64,000 nt of DNA, from NCBI RefSeq assembly GCF_015350995.1, contig NZ_JADKRW010000003.1:124001-188000 (forward strand), given 5' to 3'. Shown here piece after piece: positions 29,079 to 37,181 of this stretch. The first letter of the stretch is position 1. Every line of letters begins with the position of its first letter. The position numbers and the translations under genes were made by a program. This DNA comes from Curtobacterium sp. VKM Ac-1393 (lineage in GTDB: Bacteria; Actinomycetota; Actinomycetes; Actinomycetales; Microbacteriaceae). Under the pieces are notes generated by a model. The model did no database searches, was not told where the DNA came from, and saw only the letters and a program-made list of their open reading frames with translations.

Positions 29079-30413
29079 CTACTTGGTCGAGACCGTGAAG
29101 CCCTGGTCCTTGCCGTACTTGGCGAGCGCCTTCTGCCAGGCCTCGAGGCCGGCGTCGAGCGAGGTGCCGTTCTCGTACGCCTGACCGACGGTGTCGGCGT
29201 AGACGCTGTTCGCGTACACCTGGTACGGCAGGTAGGTGAAGTCGTTGTCCGAGGACTTCGACGCGTCGACGAGCACCTTGTTGATCTGCTGGCCACCGAA
29301 GTAGGACGGCTTCTCGTCGAGGAAGGCCGTCGAGTCGAGGTCGGCGGTCGTCGAGGGGAACCCACCGGACTTCATGAAGACACCGGTCGACTCCTTGGAC
29401 GAGTTCAGCCACTTCAGGAAGCCAGCGGCCAGGGCCGGGTTCTTCGACTGCTTCATGACGACCTCGGCGCTGCCGCCGTTGTTCGCGGTCTGGGCGGTGC
29501 CACCGTCGTAGGTCGGCATCGGGGCGACGCGCCAGTCACCCGAGGCCTGGGCGACGCCGGACTCCAGGTTGCCGGGCATCCAGGCGCCGGTGATCATCGT
29601 GGCGATCTCGCCGTTGCCGAGCTGCTTGTACCAGTCGTCGGTCCAGCCGACCGTCTTCGACAGCAGGCCCTGCTCGACGAGCTCGTTCCAGGTGCTCGTC
29701 CACTTCTTGCTGCCGGCGTCCTGCAGGTTGATCGTGACCTTGTCGCCGTCGGTGGTGAACGGGGTGCCACCGGCCTGGGCGATCATGCTCGTGGTGAAGC
29801 CGGCGTCGCCGGAGTCGGCCGCGATGTACGCGTTCGGGTCGGCCTTGTGCAGCTTCTTCGCGGCGGCGACGTACTCGTCCCACGTCTTCGGCACGGCGAT
29901 GTCGTGCTTGTCGAAGACCGTCTTGTTGTAGAACAGCGCCATGGGGCCGGAGTCCTGCGGCAGGCCGTAGACCTTGTCGTCGATCGACACCGAGCTCCAG
30001 GTGCTCTTCGCGAACTTGTCCTCGAGCGAGTCGAAGCCGTAGCCGGACAGGTCGAGGAGCGAGTCGGACAGGGCGAACTGCGGCAGCGCGAAGTACTCGA
30101 CCTGGGCGACGTCGGGGGCGCCCGAGCCGGCCTTCACGGTGTTCTGCAGCTTGGTGTACTGGTCGGCGCCGGTGCCGGCGTTGACGAGCTTGACCTTCAC
30201 CTTGGGGTACTGCTTCTCGAACGCGGCGACCTGGGCCTTGGCGGACGGGGTCCAGGACCAGTAGGTCAGGGTGCCACCGTCCTTCAAGGCCTTGGTGATG
30301 TCGTCGGACGAACCACCGGAGGACGATCCGCCGGACGCGCAGGCGGCGAGGGCGATCGCGGCGGTGACGCCGATGGCGAGGGCGCTGAGCCCACGCCGGA
30401 CACGCTTGTTCAT
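29079..30413 (-). CDS. Sugar ABC transporter substrate-binding lipoprotein (CUT1)
   Basis: 444-aa family 1 binding protein. The signal MNKRVRRGLSALAIGVTAAIALAAC has a lipobox cysteine, followed by a Gly/Ser linker. GGTLTYWSWTPSAKAQVAAF and the central WNELVEQGLLSKTVGWTDDW are typical of galactoside/oligosaccharide binders. The ATG at 30413 has AAAGG upstream; the five-residue longer frame is less likely. Encoded after two permeases and before GH35, so the cargo is probably a beta-galactoside. Confidence 0.93.
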   Translation of the reverse strand: MNKRVRRGLSALAIGVTAAIALAACASGGSSSGGSSDDITKALKDGGTLTYWSWTPSAKAQVAAFEKQYPKVKVKLVNAGTGADQYTKLQNTVKAGSGAPDVAQVEYFALPQFALSDSLLDLSGYGFDSLEDKFAKSTWSSVSIDDKVYGLPQDSGPMALFYNKTVFDKHDIAVPKTWDEYVAAAKKLHKADPNAYIAADSGDAGFTTSMIAQAGGTPFTTDGDKVTINLQDAGSKKWTSTWNELVEQGLLSKTVGWTDDWYKQLGNGEIATMITGAWMPGNLESGVAQASGDWRVAPMPTYDGGTAQTANNGGSAEVVMKQSKNPALAAGFLKWLNSSKESTGVFMKSGGFPSTTADLDSTAFLDEKPSYFGGQQINKVLVDASKSSDNDFTYLPYQVYANSVYADTVGQAYENGTSLDAGLEAWQKALAKYGKDQGFTVSTK

Positions 30414-30463
30414 GGGGGTGCCTTTCACTTCTTCGTGGAGAGGGGGTAGTGCTGCTGTGTGCC

Positions 30464-30507
30464 GGGCCGGCAGGCACGTGGCGGGGTCGCCCCGGGCCTC
30501 CCGGTCC
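30464..30507. repeat. Degenerate GGCCTCCCGG hairpin
   Basis: In the 100-bp gap between permease and binding-protein genes, GGGCCGGCAGGC and GGGCCTCCCGGTCC face each other around a GC-rich middle with imperfect pairing. It looks like a decayed relative of the GACGGGAGGC hairpin family, here again placed after a stop codon. Confidence 0.42.
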
Positions 30508-30513
30508 GACGGA

Positions 30514-31503
30514 TCAGGCCTTGACGGACCCGGCCGCGAGGCCGGACTGCCAGAAGCGCTGGAGGAAGAGGAACGCGACCACGATCGGGATGATCGTGAG
30601 GAGCGATCCCGTGACGACGAGGTTGTAGATCGGCTGCGCGCCGGACCCGGTGGCCTGCGCGTTCCACTGGTTCAGGCCGACGGTCAGGGGGTACCACTTC
30701 GGGTCGCTCAGCATGATGAGCGGCAGGAAGTAGTTGTTCCAGGTGGCGACGACCGCGAAGAGCAGGACGGTGACGACACCGGGAGCGAGCAGGCGGAGCG
30801 CGATGGTGAAGAAGATCCGGAACTCGCCGGCGCCGTCCATGCGGGCGGCCTCGAGGAGCTCGGCGGGGATCGCGTCGACCGCGTAGGTCCAGATGAGGTA
30901 CATGCCGAACGGGCTGATGAGCGACGGCAGGATGATCGCCCACGGGGTGTTGGTCAGGCCGACCTGGGAGAAGAGCAGGAAGGTCGGGACCGCCAGGGCC
31001 GTGCCGGGCACCGCGATGGCACCGAGCACGATGGCGAACACCGCGCGGCGACCCGGGAACTGGAACTTCGCCATGCCGTAGCCGGCGACGGTCGCGAGCA
31101 GCGTGGCGCCACCGGCACCGACGACCACGTAGAGCAGCGTGTTGCCGAACCACTGCAGGAAGATGCCGTCGTTGTACGTGACGGTGTCGACGATGTTCTG
31201 CCAGAGGTTGAAGTCCCCGCCGAACCAGAGCCCGAAGGTGGACAGCAGCGACGACTGCGTCTTCGTGCTGTTCACGAGCAGGTAGAACAGCGGCGCGAAC
31301 GAGTAGACGACGAAGACGACCATGACGGCGGTGAGCAGGCCGGAACGCTTCGGCTTGCGTCCGTCGACGTGCTGCTCGGCCTTCCGCTCGGCTTTCCGGG
31401 AGGCCCGGGTCGAGCGGGTGCGTGGGTCGCGCTGCGTCGTGGTCGCCTCGGTGACCGTGGCCGGTCCGGCGGCGCCGGTCGCGGGGTGCTGGATGGTGCT
31501 CAT
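30514..31503 (-). CDS. Sugar ABC transporter permease (LacG/MalG type)
   Basis: 329-aa CUT1 permease. A long basic, charged N-terminal tail (RASRKAERKAEQHVDGRKPK) precedes LLTAVMVVFVVYSFAPLFYL and five further helices. The EAA loop is AELLEAARMDGAGEFRIFFT. The start ATG at 31503 overlaps the stop of the partner permease by 4 bp. Confidence 0.93.
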   Translation of the reverse strand: MSTIQHPATGAAGPATVTEATTTQRDPRTRSTRASRKAERKAEQHVDGRKPKRSGLLTAVMVVFVVYSFAPLFYLLVNSTKTQSSLLSTFGLWFGGDFNLWQNIVDTVTYNDGIFLQWFGNTLLYVVVGAGGATLLATVAGYGMAKFQFPGRRAVFAIVLGAIAVPGTALAVPTFLLFSQVGLTNTPWAIILPSLISPFGMYLIWTYAVDAIPAELLEAARMDGAGEFRIFFTIALRLLAPGVVTVLLFAVVATWNNYFLPLIMLSDPKWYPLTVGLNQWNAQATGSGAQPIYNLVVTGSLLTIIPIVVAFLFLQRFWQSGLAAGSVKA

Positions 31504-32447
31504 CGGTTCTCCTGGCGGGTTCCGCGGACCTGGACGACGTAGGCGATCACCGCGGTGATCACGCCCATCACGATCGCGACGGTGGCGGAGTAGTTGAACT
31601 GCTGGCCGCTGAAGGACAGCGAGTAGGCGTACATGTTCGGGGTGAAGGCGCTGCCGATGACGTTCGGGGCCAGGGTCTTCAGCAGGTTCGGCTCGTTGAA
31701 GAGCTGGAAGCTGCCGATGATCGAGAAGATCGTGGCGATGACCATCGGGCCGCGGAGCGCCGGAAGCTTGATCGAGAAGACCGTGCGCAGGGGGCCGGCA
31801 CCGTCGAGCTCGGCGGCCTCGTACAGCTCGCCGGGGACGGTACGCAGGGCGGCGTAGAAGATCAGCATGTTGTAGCCGAGGAACTCCCACGTGACCACGT
31901 TGCCGATGGAGGTGAGCACCCAGCTGGGGCTGAACGGTTGCAGCAGGTCGATGCCGAGCGCGTCGTTCGCCGCACCCGTCAGGCCGAACTGGTTGCCGTA
32001 GATGAAGCCCCAGATCAGGGCCGCGACGACACCGGGAACCGCGTAGGGCAGGAACACCGCGATGCGGAAGAACGACGTGCCCCAGAGTCGCGCGCTGTCG
32101 AGCGCGAGGGCGGCGACGAGAGCGAGCCCGAGCATGATCGGCACCTGGACGACCAAGAAGATCGCGACCCGGCCGAACCCGGACCAGAACTTGGCGTCCT
32201 GGAAGAGCTGCACGTAGTTGGCGAACCAGACGAACTGGTTGCCGCCGATGAGCTGGTCGCGGAACAGGCTGAGCCACAGGGCGTACCCGATCGGCACGAT
32301 GAGCATCGCGATCAGGACGACCACGAACGGCCCGACGAAGAGCCAGCCGGTCCAGCGTCCCCGCGCCTTGGTGCGCCGACCGGCCGGGCGGGGCGCTGCC
32401 GGCTGCGCTGCGGCTGCTTCGCCGGGGCGCGCTGCGAGCGTGCTCAT
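31500..32447 (-). CDS. Sugar ABC transporter permease (LacF/MalF type)
   Basis: 315-aa partner permease with first helix WLFVGPFVVVLIAMLIVPIG and EAA loop GELYEAAELDGAGPLRTVFS. First gene of the GH35 operon. Its promoter must lie in the 190-bp gap shared with the divergent LacI gene, where a perfect 18-bp palindrome is found. Confidence 0.93.
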   Translation of the reverse strand: MSTLAARPGEAAAAQPAAPRPAGRRTKARGRWTGWLFVGPFVVVLIAMLIVPIGYALWLSLFRDQLIGGNQFVWFANYVQLFQDAKFWSGFGRVAIFLVVQVPIMLGLALVAALALDSARLWGTSFFRIAVFLPYAVPGVVAALIWGFIYGNQFGLTGAANDALGIDLLQPFSPSWVLTSIGNVVTWEFLGYNMLIFYAALRTVPGELYEAAELDGAGPLRTVFSIKLPALRGPMVIATIFSIIGSFQLFNEPNLLKTLAPNVIGSAFTPNMYAYSLSFSGQQFNYSATVAIVMGVITAVIAYVVQVRGTRQENR

Positions 32448-32528
32448 GTGACTCCTTCGTCTGCTGCGTTCGGGTGGTCGATGTCGGCGTCGCAGCCCTG
32501 GACGGATCAGGGGTCCGGGGCGGTCACC

Positions 32529-32546
32529 GATGTTGACGTCAACATC
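32529..32546. promoter_or_regulatory. LacI-type operator of the GH35 locus, site 1
   Basis: Perfect 18-bp palindrome GATGTTGACGTCAACATC in the gap between the divergent permease and LacI genes. It differs completely from the GTGAGCGCTCAC sites, matching the different recognition helix (MQTVSR) of the adjacent regulator. Confidence 0.85.
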
Positions 32547-32565
32547 GAACGTCAGGACGATAGCA

Positions 32566-32580
32566 TGGCAACGTCAACAT
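32566..32580. promoter_or_regulatory. LacI-type operator of the GH35 locus, site 2 (imperfect)
   Basis: TGGCAACGTCAACAT keeps the right half GTCAACAT of site 1, but the left half is degenerate. Centres are 35 bp apart. It is closer to the regulator gene, so autoregulation is plausible. Confidence 0.6.
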
Positions 32581-32637
32581 GCGCTAGCGTCCGGGGAGGC
32601 AGACTGCGCGAACCCGCACCGGAAGGAGCGTGAGCCG

Positions 32638-33672
32638 ATGACGACCGAGTCCCCCGCCGGCACTCGCCGCTCCCCCTCGATGGCCGCCGTCGCCGACGCC
32701 GCCGGGGTCTCGATGCAGACGGTCTCGCGCGTCGCCCGGGGCTTCGAGAACGTCAGCCCGGACACCCGCGACCGCGTACAGCGCGCGATGGACACCCTGG
32801 GCTACCGGCCGAACCGGGCGGCCCGGGCACTGCGCTCCGGACGGTTCCGCACGATCGGCGTGATCATGTTCACGCTCGCCTCGTTCGGCAACATGCGCAC
32901 GCTCGAGGCGATCGCCGATGCTGCGGGCGCCGCCGACTTCACGATCACGCTGCTCCCGATGGCCTCGCGCACCGAAGAAGGCGTGCGCTCCGCGTTCTCA
33001 CGCCTGCACGAACAGGCCGTCGACGGCGTCGTGATCATCATCGAGTCGCACATCATCGACACTGCCGAGGTCGTGCTGCCCGACGGCGTGCCCATGGTCA
33101 TCATCGACTCCACCGGCAGCACCGACCACCCCGCGATCGACACCGACCAGACCGACGGCGCCCGCCAGGCCACGCAGCACCTGCTCGACCTGGGCCACGA
33201 GACCGTCTGGCACGTCGCCGGTCCGACCTCGTCGTACTCCGCCGCACGCCGCTCGGCCGCGTGGCGGGACACCCTCGTGCGCGCCGGTCGCGTCGTCCCG
33301 CCGGTGTTCCACGGCGGCTGGACCACCGAGCACGGTTACGCGGCCGGACTCGAGATCGCCGCACGCCCGGACATCACCGCCGTGTTCGCCGCCAACGACC
33401 AGACCGCCCTCGGGGTGCTCCGCGCCGCGCACGAGTCCGGGCGGTCCGTGCCGTCGTCGCTCAGCGTGGTGGGGTTCGACGACTCCCCCGAGTCCGACTC
33501 GTTCTGGCCGCCGCTCACCACCGTGCACCAGTCCTTCGACGAGGTCGGACGCCGAGCAGTCGCCAACCTGCTCGCCCAGATCGACGGCGAGTCCGTGTCG
33601 GCAGCCCCCGACCTGGTGCCCGTGCGGTTGGTGGAGCGGGCGAGCACGGCGCCGCCGCCCGCCGCGCGCTGA
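32638..33672 (+). CDS. LacI-family regulator of the beta-galactoside locus
   Basis: 344-aa LacI/GalR protein: SMAAVADAAGVSMQTVSRVA, then FENVSPDTRDRVQRAMDTLG, then the sensor domain with LSVVGFDDSPESDSFWPPLT. GGAAGGAG lies nine bases before the ATG at 32638; the frame remains open further back through the operators but without a better start. Divergent from the CUT1/GH35 operon and therefore its likely repressor. It ends with a proline/alanine tail. Confidence 0.93.
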   Translation: MTTESPAGTRRSPSMAAVADAAGVSMQTVSRVARGFENVSPDTRDRVQRAMDTLGYRPNRAARALRSGRFRTIGVIMFTLASFGNMRTLEAIADAAGAADFTITLLPMASRTEEGVRSAFSRLHEQAVDGVVIIIESHIIDTAEVVLPDGVPMVIIDSTGSTDHPAIDTDQTDGARQATQHLLDLGHETVWHVAGPTSSYSAARRSAAWRDTLVRAGRVVPPVFHGGWTTEHGYAAGLEIAARPDITAVFAANDQTALGVLRAAHESGRSVPSSLSVVGFDDSPESDSFWPPLTTVHQSFDEVGRRAVANLLAQIDGESVSAAPDLVPVRLVERASTAPPPAAR

Positions 33673-33704
33673 CGCGCGCGCACGACGAGCGCGCACGACG
33701 CGCG

Positions 33705-33907
33705 CGCACGTTTCGCGCCCAGCGACACCGCACGCGCGCCGCGCCCCGTGAACTGTCGCCCAGCCCGTGAACTCGCGCACGCGCCGGACGGGAGGCACGG
33801 TGCCAGCCCGCCACGGGCCTCCCGTCCGCCAGCGCGCACGTTTCGTGCCCAGCGACACCTCACGCGCGCAGCGCCCCGTGAACTGTCGCCCAGCCCGTAA
33901 AGTCGCG
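33705..33907. repeat. Two 72-bp direct repeats flanking a hairpin
   Basis: The segment 33705-33777 (starting CGCACGTTTCGCGCCCAGCG) recurs at 33835-33907 with six or so substitutions, offset 130 bp. Between them sits a GACGGGAGGC-family hairpin. Each copy contains CCCCGTGAACTGTCGCCCAG. The 321-bp gap between the LacI and GH51 genes holds no coding frame of quality. Confidence 0.88.
33785..33830. terminator. GACGGGAGGC-family hairpin between convergent genes
   Basis: GGACGGGAGGCACGGTG pairs with CCACGGGCCTCCCGTCC apart from an imperfect apex. It lies in the middle of the direct repeat pair and between two convergent stop codons, consistent with a bidirectional terminator. Confidence 0.72.
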
Positions 33908-33915
33908 GCCGAAAC

Positions 33916-33973
33916 GAGCAGAGGACGTCGGGCGCGCGCCCCCGACGTCCTCTGTGCTCACTCGACGCCCGCC
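33916..33973. terminator. Hairpin (family 2) at the GH51 3' end
   Basis: GAGCAGAGGACGTCGGG (33916-33932) pairs with CCCGACGTCCTCTGTGCTC (33941-33959) with a two-base bulge. The tail TGCTCACTCGACGCCCGCC (33955-33973) is identical to 6043-6061. Both copies adjoin the 3' end of a minus-strand arabinose gene. Confidence 0.75.
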
Positions 33974-33993
33974 GCAGCGAACGCCGAGGCGTC

Positions 33994-35499
33994 TCAGCCG
34001 ATCGACACGGCGGTCCAGGACACGGGCGGCAGTTCGATCGTGACGGTGTCGCCGTCGCGGCTGACCGTCTCGTTCGTGCGGAGCGACACCCGCGTGTTGT
34101 TCCCGAGGTCGTTCACGGCGTGGATGTCGTCGTCCCAGACACCCTCGGCACGGACGTCGCCCGAGGCCGCCAGGCCCGCGAGGTCGATCGTGACGGTGGT
34201 CGACTCGGACGGGTGGCGGTTGATCAGGAACACCGCAGCCTTGCCGTCCTCGGAGACCGTGGCCGCCGAGTCCACGACCGGGACCTCGCCGTACTTGCCG
34301 CCGTCGACGGTGTCACCAGAGGCCTTGACCTGCAGCGACGTACCGTTCGCCAGGCGCGACGTCAGCGAGAACGGGAAGAACGTCGTCTGGCGCCAGGCCG
34401 GGCCGCCGGGCTCGGTCATGATCGGGCCGATGACGTTGACGAGCTGCGCGAGCGAGGCCGAGGCGACGCGGTCCGCGTGGCGGAGCAGCGAGATGAGCAG
34501 CCCACCCACGACGACGGCGTCGGCGACGGTGTAGACGTCCTCGAGCAGACGCGGGGCAACCGGCCAGTCCTGCGGCCCGAAGGTCTTCTGCTGCTCGTTC
34601 CACTTCGAGATCGACCAGACGTTCCACTCGTCGAACGAGATGTCGATGCGCTTGTCGGACTTCTTCTGCGCCTGCACGTGGTCGGCGGCGGTGGTGACCG
34701 TCTTGATGAAGTGGTCCATGTTGACGCCGGCGGCGAGGAACGACGGCAGGTCGTCGCCCTCTTCGTAGTAGGCGTGCGCCGAGATGTAGTCCACGTCGTC
34801 GTAGGTGTGCTCGAGGACGGTGCGCTCCCACTCGCCGAACGTCGGCATCGACGCTCCGGAGGAACCGCAGGCGACGAGCTCGAGGTCGGGCTGGATCTGC
34901 CGCATGGCCTTCGCGGTCATGGCGGCGAGCTTGCCGTAGTCCTCGGCGTTCTTGTGGCCGAGCTGCCACGGGCCGTCCATCTCGTTGCCGAGGCACCACA
35001 TCTTGATGGCGAAGGGCTCCTGGCGGCCGTTGGACTTGCGGTACTCGGACAGTGCGGTGCCGGCGTCGATGTTCGCGTACTCGAGCAGCTCGATCGCCTC
35101 GGCGGTGCCGCGCGTGCCGAGGTTCACGGCGAGCATGAGCTCCGAGCCGACCTGGTCGAGCCAGTGCTGGAACTCGTGCAGACCGACCTCGTTGGTCTCG
35201 GTCGAGTGCCAGGCGAGGTCGAGGCGCTTCGGACGCTGCTCGACGGGGCCGACGCCGTCCTCCCACTTGTAGCCGGACACGAAGTTGCCGCCGGGGTAGC
35301 GGATGGCGGAGACGCCGAGTTCCTTGACGAGCTCGACCACGTCCCGGCGGAAACCGTGCTCGTCGGCGGTCTCGTGCGCGGGCTCGTGGATGCCGTCGTA
35401 GACGTGGCGGCCGAGGTGCTCGACGAACCCGCCGAACAGGCGACGTCGTACCGGCCCCACGGTGAACGCGGCGTCGAGGACGAGGTGTGTGCGGGGCAT
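33994..35499 (-). CDS. abfA: GH51 alpha-L-arabinofuranosidase
   Basis: 501-aa retaining enzyme releasing terminal L-arabinofuranose from arabinan, arabinoxylan or their oligomers. The N-terminus GPVRRRLFGGFVEHLGRHVY and SAIRYPGGNFVSGYKWEDGV are family signatures. Acid/base E173 is in CLGNEMDGPWQLG and nucleophile E291 in ISFDEWNVW. There is no secretion signal, so the substrate must be imported. The ATG at 35499 follows GAAGGAGATCC. It lies divergent from a CUT1 importer with two GTGAGCGCTCAC operators in between, tying both to the arabinose regulon. Confidence 0.96.
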   Translation of the reverse strand: MPRTHLVLDAAFTVGPVRRRLFGGFVEHLGRHVYDGIHEPAHETADEHGFRRDVVELVKELGVSAIRYPGGNFVSGYKWEDGVGPVEQRPKRLDLAWHSTETNEVGLHEFQHWLDQVGSELMLAVNLGTRGTAEAIELLEYANIDAGTALSEYRKSNGRQEPFAIKMWCLGNEMDGPWQLGHKNAEDYGKLAAMTAKAMRQIQPDLELVACGSSGASMPTFGEWERTVLEHTYDDVDYISAHAYYEEGDDLPSFLAAGVNMDHFIKTVTTAADHVQAQKKSDKRIDISFDEWNVWSISKWNEQQKTFGPQDWPVAPRLLEDVYTVADAVVVGGLLISLLRHADRVASASLAQLVNVIGPIMTEPGGPAWRQTTFFPFSLTSRLANGTSLQVKASGDTVDGGKYGEVPVVDSAATVSEDGKAAVFLINRHPSESTTVTIDLAGLAASGDVRAEGVWDDDIHAVNDLGNNTRVSLRTNETVSRDGDTVTIELPPVSWTAVSIG

Positions 35500-35603
35500 G
35501 GATCTCCTTCGATCGTGCGAGTGCGGGTGCTTCTGGTCGTGCGGCGAGCGACGTGGGGATCGATGCGGCCAGGGTGCGGACACCGTTGCGGGCCGTCACG
35601 AAA

Positions 35604-35615
35604 GTGAGCGCTCAC
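35604..35615. promoter_or_regulatory. LacI-type operator on the GH51 side
   Basis: GTGAGCGCTCAC, identical to the araB sites, 105 bp before the GH51 start codon. Confidence 0.88.
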
Positions 35616-35684
35616 CTGACAGAAACGCTACCGGGTTCCACGGCGACGCGAAAGGGGTGGCGGATGATCTTCGCGAGCGCTAAT

Positions 35685-35696
35685 GTGAGCGCTCAC
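35685..35696. promoter_or_regulatory. LacI-type operator on the importer side
   Basis: GTGAGCGCTCAC again, 76 bp before the binding-protein start and 81 bp from the GH51-side copy, close to eight helical turns. The spacing would allow looping between the divergent promoters. Confidence 0.88.
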
Positions 35697-35771
35697 GGAG
35701 CACCGACCCACCGCTCCGACGGGAGCACCGACCCTGCTCCCGAGCCCGGCCCATCCCGATGGAGTGATGCC

Positions 35772-37127
35772 ATGCCGAACCGACCAGCAACACCCGCGTC
35801 GCGCCTCTCGCGCCGCGGTTTCCTCGCCGCCGGAGCGGCCGCCGCGACGGTCTTGCCGCTCGCCGCGTGCTCGAGCCCGATCGCCGCCGGCCTGGCCGGC
35901 AGCGCCCTCGACCCCGAGACGCTCGTCTTCTGGAACCTCTTCGGTGGTGGTGACGGCCTCCGCATGCAGGCGATGGAAGCCGGCTACGCGAAGCAGCACG
36001 GGGGCTCGAGCTCGCTGCAGGCCACCACGTTCGCGTGGGGCAACCCGTACTACTCCAAGCTGACGCTGGCCACCGTCGGGAACAAGCCGCCGGACGTCGC
36101 GGTCGCGCACCTCACCCGCGCGAAGCCGCTCTGGGACGGCGACCTGCTCGACCCGATCACCTCCGAGGACCTGGCAGGGGTCGGTCTCAGCGCCGCCGAC
36201 TTCAACCAGAAGGCGTGGACCGCGCAGAAGACCGACGGCAACAACATCGCCATCCCGCTCGACACCCACCCCTTCGTGCTCTTCTACAACGTTGATGTGT
36301 GCAAGAAGGCCGGCCTGCTGGACAGCGACGGCAACCTCAAGGACCTGAACGGCATGGACGCCTTCGAGAGCGCCCTCGCCGCGGTCTCGAAGGTCACCGG
36401 CGGCAACGCGCTCAACGTCGCGAACGTCGTGCCCGAGACCGCGACCCCGTGGCGCTTCTTCTGGACGCTGTACAACCAGATGAACGACGCGACGCCGTTC
36501 ATCAGCGACGGCGGCTCGAAGTTGACCGTCAACGAGGACGCCTACAACGAGGTCACCAGCCGCACCCAGAAGTGGGTCAAGGAAGGCTGGCTGAACAAGG
36601 CACTCGACTACGCGACCGCCGAGTCGCTGATGTTCGAGGGCAAGGTCGGCTTCTTCATGCAGGGCGAATGGGAGATCAGCACCGCACAGTCCATCAAGGG
36701 CCTGAAGTTCGGCATGGCACCGATCCCGCAGCTGTACGACAAGCCCGCCACCCAGGCCGACTCGCACACCTTCGTCCTGCCGAAGAAGGACCGCACGCCG
36801 GAGCAGCGGAAGCAGCACATGCTGTTCATCAAGCAGATGCTCGAGCAGAGCCTGACCTGGGCCGAGGGCGGACACGTGCCCGCCTACATCCCCACGTTCG
36901 ACAGCAGTGCCTACAAGAAGCTCACGCCACAATCGAACTACGCGGCCGCCGCCGAGACGGCCGTGTTCGACGACGCCGCCTGGTACGGCGGGTCCGGATC
37001 GACCTTCGAGGGCACGGTGGGCGCACAGCTCGCCCTCGTCCAACAGGGCAGCTCCTCTCCTGCGCAGGCGCTCAGCGCCATCAAGTCGCAGCTCGCGACG
37101 TACCTCAACACCCCGAGCCCCCTGTGA
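35772..37127 (+). CDS. Sugar ABC transporter substrate-binding lipoprotein (CUT1)
   Basis: 451-aa family 1 binding protein with a Tat-like lipoprotein signal: SRLSRRGFLAAGAAAATVLP followed by LAACSS. The fold is marked by LVFWNLFGGGDGLRMQAMEA and KPPDVAVAHLTRAKPLWDGD. GGAGTG lies before the ATG at 35772; the longer frame reaches back through the operators and was rejected. Its gene partner GH51 suggests alpha-arabino-oligosaccharides as cargo. Confidence 0.93.
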   Translation: MPNRPATPASRLSRRGFLAAGAAAATVLPLAACSSPIAAGLAGSALDPETLVFWNLFGGGDGLRMQAMEAGYAKQHGGSSSLQATTFAWGNPYYSKLTLATVGNKPPDVAVAHLTRAKPLWDGDLLDPITSEDLAGVGLSAADFNQKAWTAQKTDGNNIAIPLDTHPFVLFYNVDVCKKAGLLDSDGNLKDLNGMDAFESALAAVSKVTGGNALNVANVVPETATPWRFFWTLYNQMNDATPFISDGGSKLTVNEDAYNEVTSRTQKWVKEGWLNKALDYATAESLMFEGKVGFFMQGEWEISTAQSIKGLKFGMAPIPQLYDKPATQADSHTFVLPKKDRTPEQRKQHMLFIKQMLEQSLTWAEGGHVPAYIPTFDSSAYKKLTPQSNYAAAAETAVFDDAAWYGGSGSTFEGTVGAQLALVQQGSSSPAQALSAIKSQLATYLNTPSPL

Positions 37128-37181
37128 CCGGGCACGCGAGCACCACGAACGCCGTGAACACCGCGCGAAAGGCACGATGAC

